This document shows, piece by piece, positions 61,156 to 63,429 of a stretch of DNA of 63,429 nucleotides. A program made the position numbers and the translations under genes. Under the pieces are notes generated by a model. It was given only the letters and a program-made list of their open reading frames with translations. It did no database searches and had not been told where the DNA came from. The stretch's first letter is position 1; each line of letters opens with the position of its first letter. The DNA comes from Robiginitalea aurantiaca (lineage in GTDB: Bacteria > Bacteroidota > Bacteroidia > Flavobacteriales > Flavobacteriaceae): the NCBI RefSeq assembly GCF_030380815.1, contig NZ_JAUDUY010000013.1, forward strand, positions 1-63,429, in the 5' to 3' direction.

Positions 61156-63063
61156 ATGAGTAACTACCACATTAAGCATTTAGAGGAATACTTCCAGGTT
61201 TATCGCAAATCCGTTCGAAATCCGGAGGGTTTCTGGGAAGAAATTGCAGAAGAGCATTTTTCCTGGAGAAAAAAATGGGACCGGGTCCTCAGTTGGGACT
61301 TTAAAAAACCAGAGGTTAGCTGGTTTGAGGGAGCAAAGCTAAACATCACTGAAAACTGCCTGGACCGTCACCTTTCCGTTCGAGGAGATAAAACGGCCCT
61401 CCTCTTTGAACCCAATGACCCCAAAGAGGAAGCCCGGCATATTACCTACAGGGAATTGCACGGTCGTGTTTGCAAAATGGCGAATGTTCTCAAGGCTCAG
61501 GGTGTGGGCAAAGGTGACCGGGTTTGTATTTACCTGCCGATGATTCCAGAGTTAGCGGTATCGCTTCTGGCATGCGCCCGGATCGGGGCAATTCACTCCG
61601 TGGTATTCGCCGGTTTCTCCTCAACGGCCCTTGCCACACGCATCAATGACTGTGATTGTAAGATGGTGATCACCTCAGATGGCTCTTATCGGGGCGCAAA
61701 GACCCTGGACCTGAAAAGCATTGTGGATGCTGCCCTGGAAAGTTGTCCGGGAATTACAGAAGTACTTTTAGTCAGGCGAACTGGAAACCAGGTAAATCTC
61801 ATAGAAGGTCGGGACCATTGGTTGGAGCCTTTGCTGGAGGAGGCTTCTGAAATCTGTGAACCGGTAATCATGGATGCGGAGGACCCGCTTTTTATTCTTT
61901 ATACTTCAGGTTCCACGGGCCGGCCCAAAGGAATGGTCCATACCTGTGGGGGGTATATGGTCTATACAGCCTATACGTTCAAGAATATCTTTCAGTATAA
62001 AGAGGAGGATGTTTACTGGTGTACGGCAGACATTGGGTGGATCACCGGCCACTCTTATATCGTTTACGGACCTCTGGCCAACGGTGCCACTACGGTAATG
62101 TTCGAGGGTGTACCGTCCTATCCGGATTTCGGCCGCTTCTGGGAAGTTATTGAAAAACACCGAATCAACCAGTTCTATACGGCTCCCACGGCCATACGTG
62201 CGCTTGCCAAGGAGAATCTCGAATTTGTAGAGACGTACGACCTCTCATCCCTGAAAGTACTCGGCTCTGTTGGGGAGCCGATTAACGAAGAGGCCTGGCA
62301 CTGGTATAACAACAATGTCGGCAAGAAACAGAGCCCTATAGTGGATACCTGGTGGCAGACTGAAACCGGGGGTATTATGATCAGCCCCATTCCTTTTGTA
62401 ACTCCGACAACCCCGACTTATGCGACCCTTCCCTTTATCGGGATCCAGCCGGCGCTCATGGATGAGGAAGGGAGGGAAATGGACGGCAATCAGGTATCGG
62501 GAAGGTTGTGTATTAAATTCCCCTGGCCCTCCATGGCCAGAACCATATGGGGCGATCACCAACGGTATCGGGACACTTATTTCTCCGCCTTTGAGAACAA
62601 ATATTTCACGGGTGATGGCGCCATGCGTGATGCTGTGGGGTATTACCGGATCACGGGACGCGTGGACGATGTAATCATTGTATCGGGCCATAACCTGGGC
62701 ACCGCTCCCATTGAAGACTCTATTAATGAGCATCCGGCTGTCGCTGAGTCTGCCATAGTTGGTTTTCCGCACGATATCAAAGGAAACGCACTTTACGGTT
62801 TTGTGATACTTAAGGAAACCGGGGAAGGGCGAAACCGGGATAACCTTCAAAAGGAAATAAACCAGCAAATTACCGAACAGATTGGGCCCATTGCCAAGTT
62901 GGACAAAATACAGTTCGTTTCGGGCCTTCCAAAAACACGGAGTGGTAAGATCATGAGGCGAATCCTCAGGAAAATTGCTTCCAAAGACACTTCGAATCTC
63001 GGGGACATCAGTACCCTTTTGAATCCGGAGGTGGTTGAGGAAATTATAGCCAACGCCCTATAG
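61156..63063 (+). CDS. acs: Acetyl-CoA synthetase (AMP-forming)
   Basis: The 635-residue enzyme has the ACS order. An N-terminal domain (about 1-80) is followed by the AMP-binding motif ILYTSGSTGRPKGMVH (about 249-264), the WCTADIGWITGHSYIVYGPL segment (about 288-307), DTWWQTETGG (about 396-405) for the acyl pocket, and the C-terminal domain with KTRSGKIMRR, whose Lys (about 601) is the acetylation site. It makes acetyl-CoA from acetate, CoA and ATP. The length is typical. It lies just before tRNA-Arg, with a TAnnTTTG promoter between them. Confidence 0.95.
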   Translation: MSNYHIKHLEEYFQVYRKSVRNPEGFWEEIAEEHFSWRKKWDRVLSWDFKKPEVSWFEGAKLNITENCLDRHLSVRGDKTALLFEPNDPKEEARHITYRELHGRVCKMANVLKAQGVGKGDRVCIYLPMIPELAVSLLACARIGAIHSVVFAGFSSTALATRINDCDCKMVITSDGSYRGAKTLDLKSIVDAALESCPGITEVLLVRRTGNQVNLIEGRDHWLEPLLEEASEICEPVIMDAEDPLFILYTSGSTGRPKGMVHTCGGYMVYTAYTFKNIFQYKEEDVYWCTADIGWITGHSYIVYGPLANGATTVMFEGVPSYPDFGRFWEVIEKHRINQFYTAPTAIRALAKENLEFVETYDLSSLKVLGSVGEPINEEAWHWYNNNVGKKQSPIVDTWWQTETGGIMISPIPFVTPTTPTYATLPFIGIQPALMDEEGREMDGNQVSGRLCIKFPWPSMARTIWGDHQRYRDTYFSAFENKYFTGDGAMRDAVGYYRITGRVDDVIIVSGHNLGTAPIEDSINEHPAVAESAIVGFPHDIKGNALYGFVILKETGEGRNRDNLQKEINQQITEQIGPIAKLDKIQFVSGLPKTRSGKIMRRILRKIASKDTSNLGDISTLLNPEVVEEIIANAL

Positions 63064-63152
63064 ATTTGCAGCTTTGTCTCAAGAATGATTTCAAGTTTAC
63101 GGGGGATACCAGATTTCAGCTTTATTTATTATCACAAATAAGGAGGTAATTG

Positions 63153-63160
63153 TATATTTG
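63153..63160 (+). promoter_or_regulatory. -7 box of the tRNA-Arg promoter
   Basis: TATATTTG matches the Bacteroidetes TAnnTTTG -7 box exactly and lies 13 bp upstream of the tRNA 5' end, so transcription would start near 63167. A TTTATT stretch about 19 bp upstream is a weak -33 candidate. Confidence 0.6.
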
Positions 63161-63173
63161 CGCCTCTAAATAA

Positions 63174-63247
63174 GGTCGCGTAGCTCAGCTGGATAGAGCA
63201 TCTGCCTTCTAAGCAGACGGTCCCAGGTTCGAATCCTGGCGCGATCA
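63174..63247 (+). tRNA. tRNA-Arg, anticodon TCT
   Basis: The acceptor arms GGTCGCG and CGCGATC pair (one G-T). The D arm is GCTC-AGCTGGATA-GAGC. The anticodon stem TCTGC/GCAGA encloses CTTCTAA, so the anticodon is TCT. The T arm is CCAGG-TTCGAAT-CCTGG, followed by an A discriminator base. CCA is not encoded. Confidence 0.97.
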
Positions 63248-63257
63248 CTTAAGAGTG

Positions 63258-63283
63258 AAAAGTCCACGAAAGTGGACTTTTTT
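63258..63283 (+). terminator. Rho-independent terminator of tRNA-Arg
   Basis: AAAAGTCCAC, a GAAA loop and GTGGACTTTT form a perfect 10-bp stem with a T run, 10 bp after the tRNA 3' end. Confidence 0.92.
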
Positions 63284-63335
63284 GTTTGAACGAGATTTGA
63301 GTTTACTCAAAGATCGAAGTGAAAACAAAAAAAAG

Positions 63336-63350
63336 CAAAGCGCAGCTTTG
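63336..63350. repeat. Small palindrome CAAAGC-GCA-GCTTTG
   Basis: A perfect 6-bp stem with a 3-nt loop lies in the stretch between the tRNA terminator and the copy of the AGGATCACG repeat. It may be part of a larger repeat that crosses the window end. Confidence 0.4.
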
Positions 63351-63379
63351 TTACTTTTCAATTAGACTACGGATTATAA

Positions 63380-63406
63380 AGGATCACGCGCGTAGCGCGT
63401 AATCCT
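63380..63406. repeat. Short palindromic interspersed repeat, copy at window end
   Basis: AGGATCACG-CGCGTAGCG-CGTAATCCT: the outer arms and a GC-rich centre pair almost perfectly. It is the clearest member of the family seen at 2563 and 2729. Confidence 0.65.
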
Positions 63407-63429
63407 TCTTACGGCTATCGGGATTTCTA

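Noticed and set aside
1-63429. CRISPR array, rRNA genes, complete insertion sequence or prophage
   Set aside because: No regularly spaced repeats, no rRNA, and no complete transposase or phage genes were seen.

Overview
The window looks like chromosome from a member of the Bacteroidetes, most probably a marine Flavobacteriaceae. The signs are a FecI/FecR sigma and anti-sigma pair with a TonB-dependent receptor, several DUF2807 (GIN), DUF4421 and DUF4136 genes, many short beta-barrel proteins with Flavobacteriia-type signal peptides, a TAnnTTTG -7 box before the tRNA, and weak Shine-Dalgarno signals. I cannot name the genus.

Layout. 0-2.8 kb is a scarred accessory segment: a partial gene at the edge, a broken XRE regulator, the C-terminal part of an Rhs protein with a small membrane-protein partner, and a dense set of palindromes. 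2.8-7.1 kb holds a GIN lipoprotein, a CPBP protease, a membrane AraC regulator, a duplicated C_GCAxxG_C_C protein and a gene remnant. 7.2-13.3 kb is a FecI-FecR-TonB receptor cluster, divergent from two Asp-rich lipoproteins. 13.4-25.1 kb (minus strand) is one long apparent operon: a HEPN-like small gene, a 1652-residue 2-oxoacid:ferredoxin oxidoreductase, rnfC-D-G-E-A, a four-cysteine NqrM-like protein, a ferredoxin-NADP reductase and rnfB. 25.5-28.2 kb is an NtrB/NtrC-like pair, divergent from a TolC-HlyD-ABC exporter set (28.5-37.6 kb) that has a sigma-54-like promoter.

37.7-53.7 kb (plus strand) is an envelope region: a beta-barrel gene, AsmA, a DUF4421 pseudogene, an ABM-like protein, a sulfatase, membrane proteins, two different candidate potassium channels, more beta-barrels, an intact DUF4421 protein and a PAP2-barrel fusion. 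53.8-63.4 kb holds ordinary genes (lactonase, small envelope proteins, FadL-like porin, AI-2E transporter, flavin-binding protein, exonuclease III, acetyl-CoA synthetase), then tRNA-Arg(TCT) and repeats.

The most unusual signal is a two-part intergenic element seen three times (38.5, 44.2 and 52.05 kb). A 32-bp dyad-like box containing GCGAAAT lies 97-102 bp upstream of TGGCATG-N4-T(T/A)GG. In two cases the second part sits at promoter distance from a start codon. The geometry resembles an enhancer plus a sigma-54-type promoter and suggests an undescribed regulon over the 38-54 kb envelope genes. The second notable system is the oxidoreductase-Rnf operon with its extra small genes.
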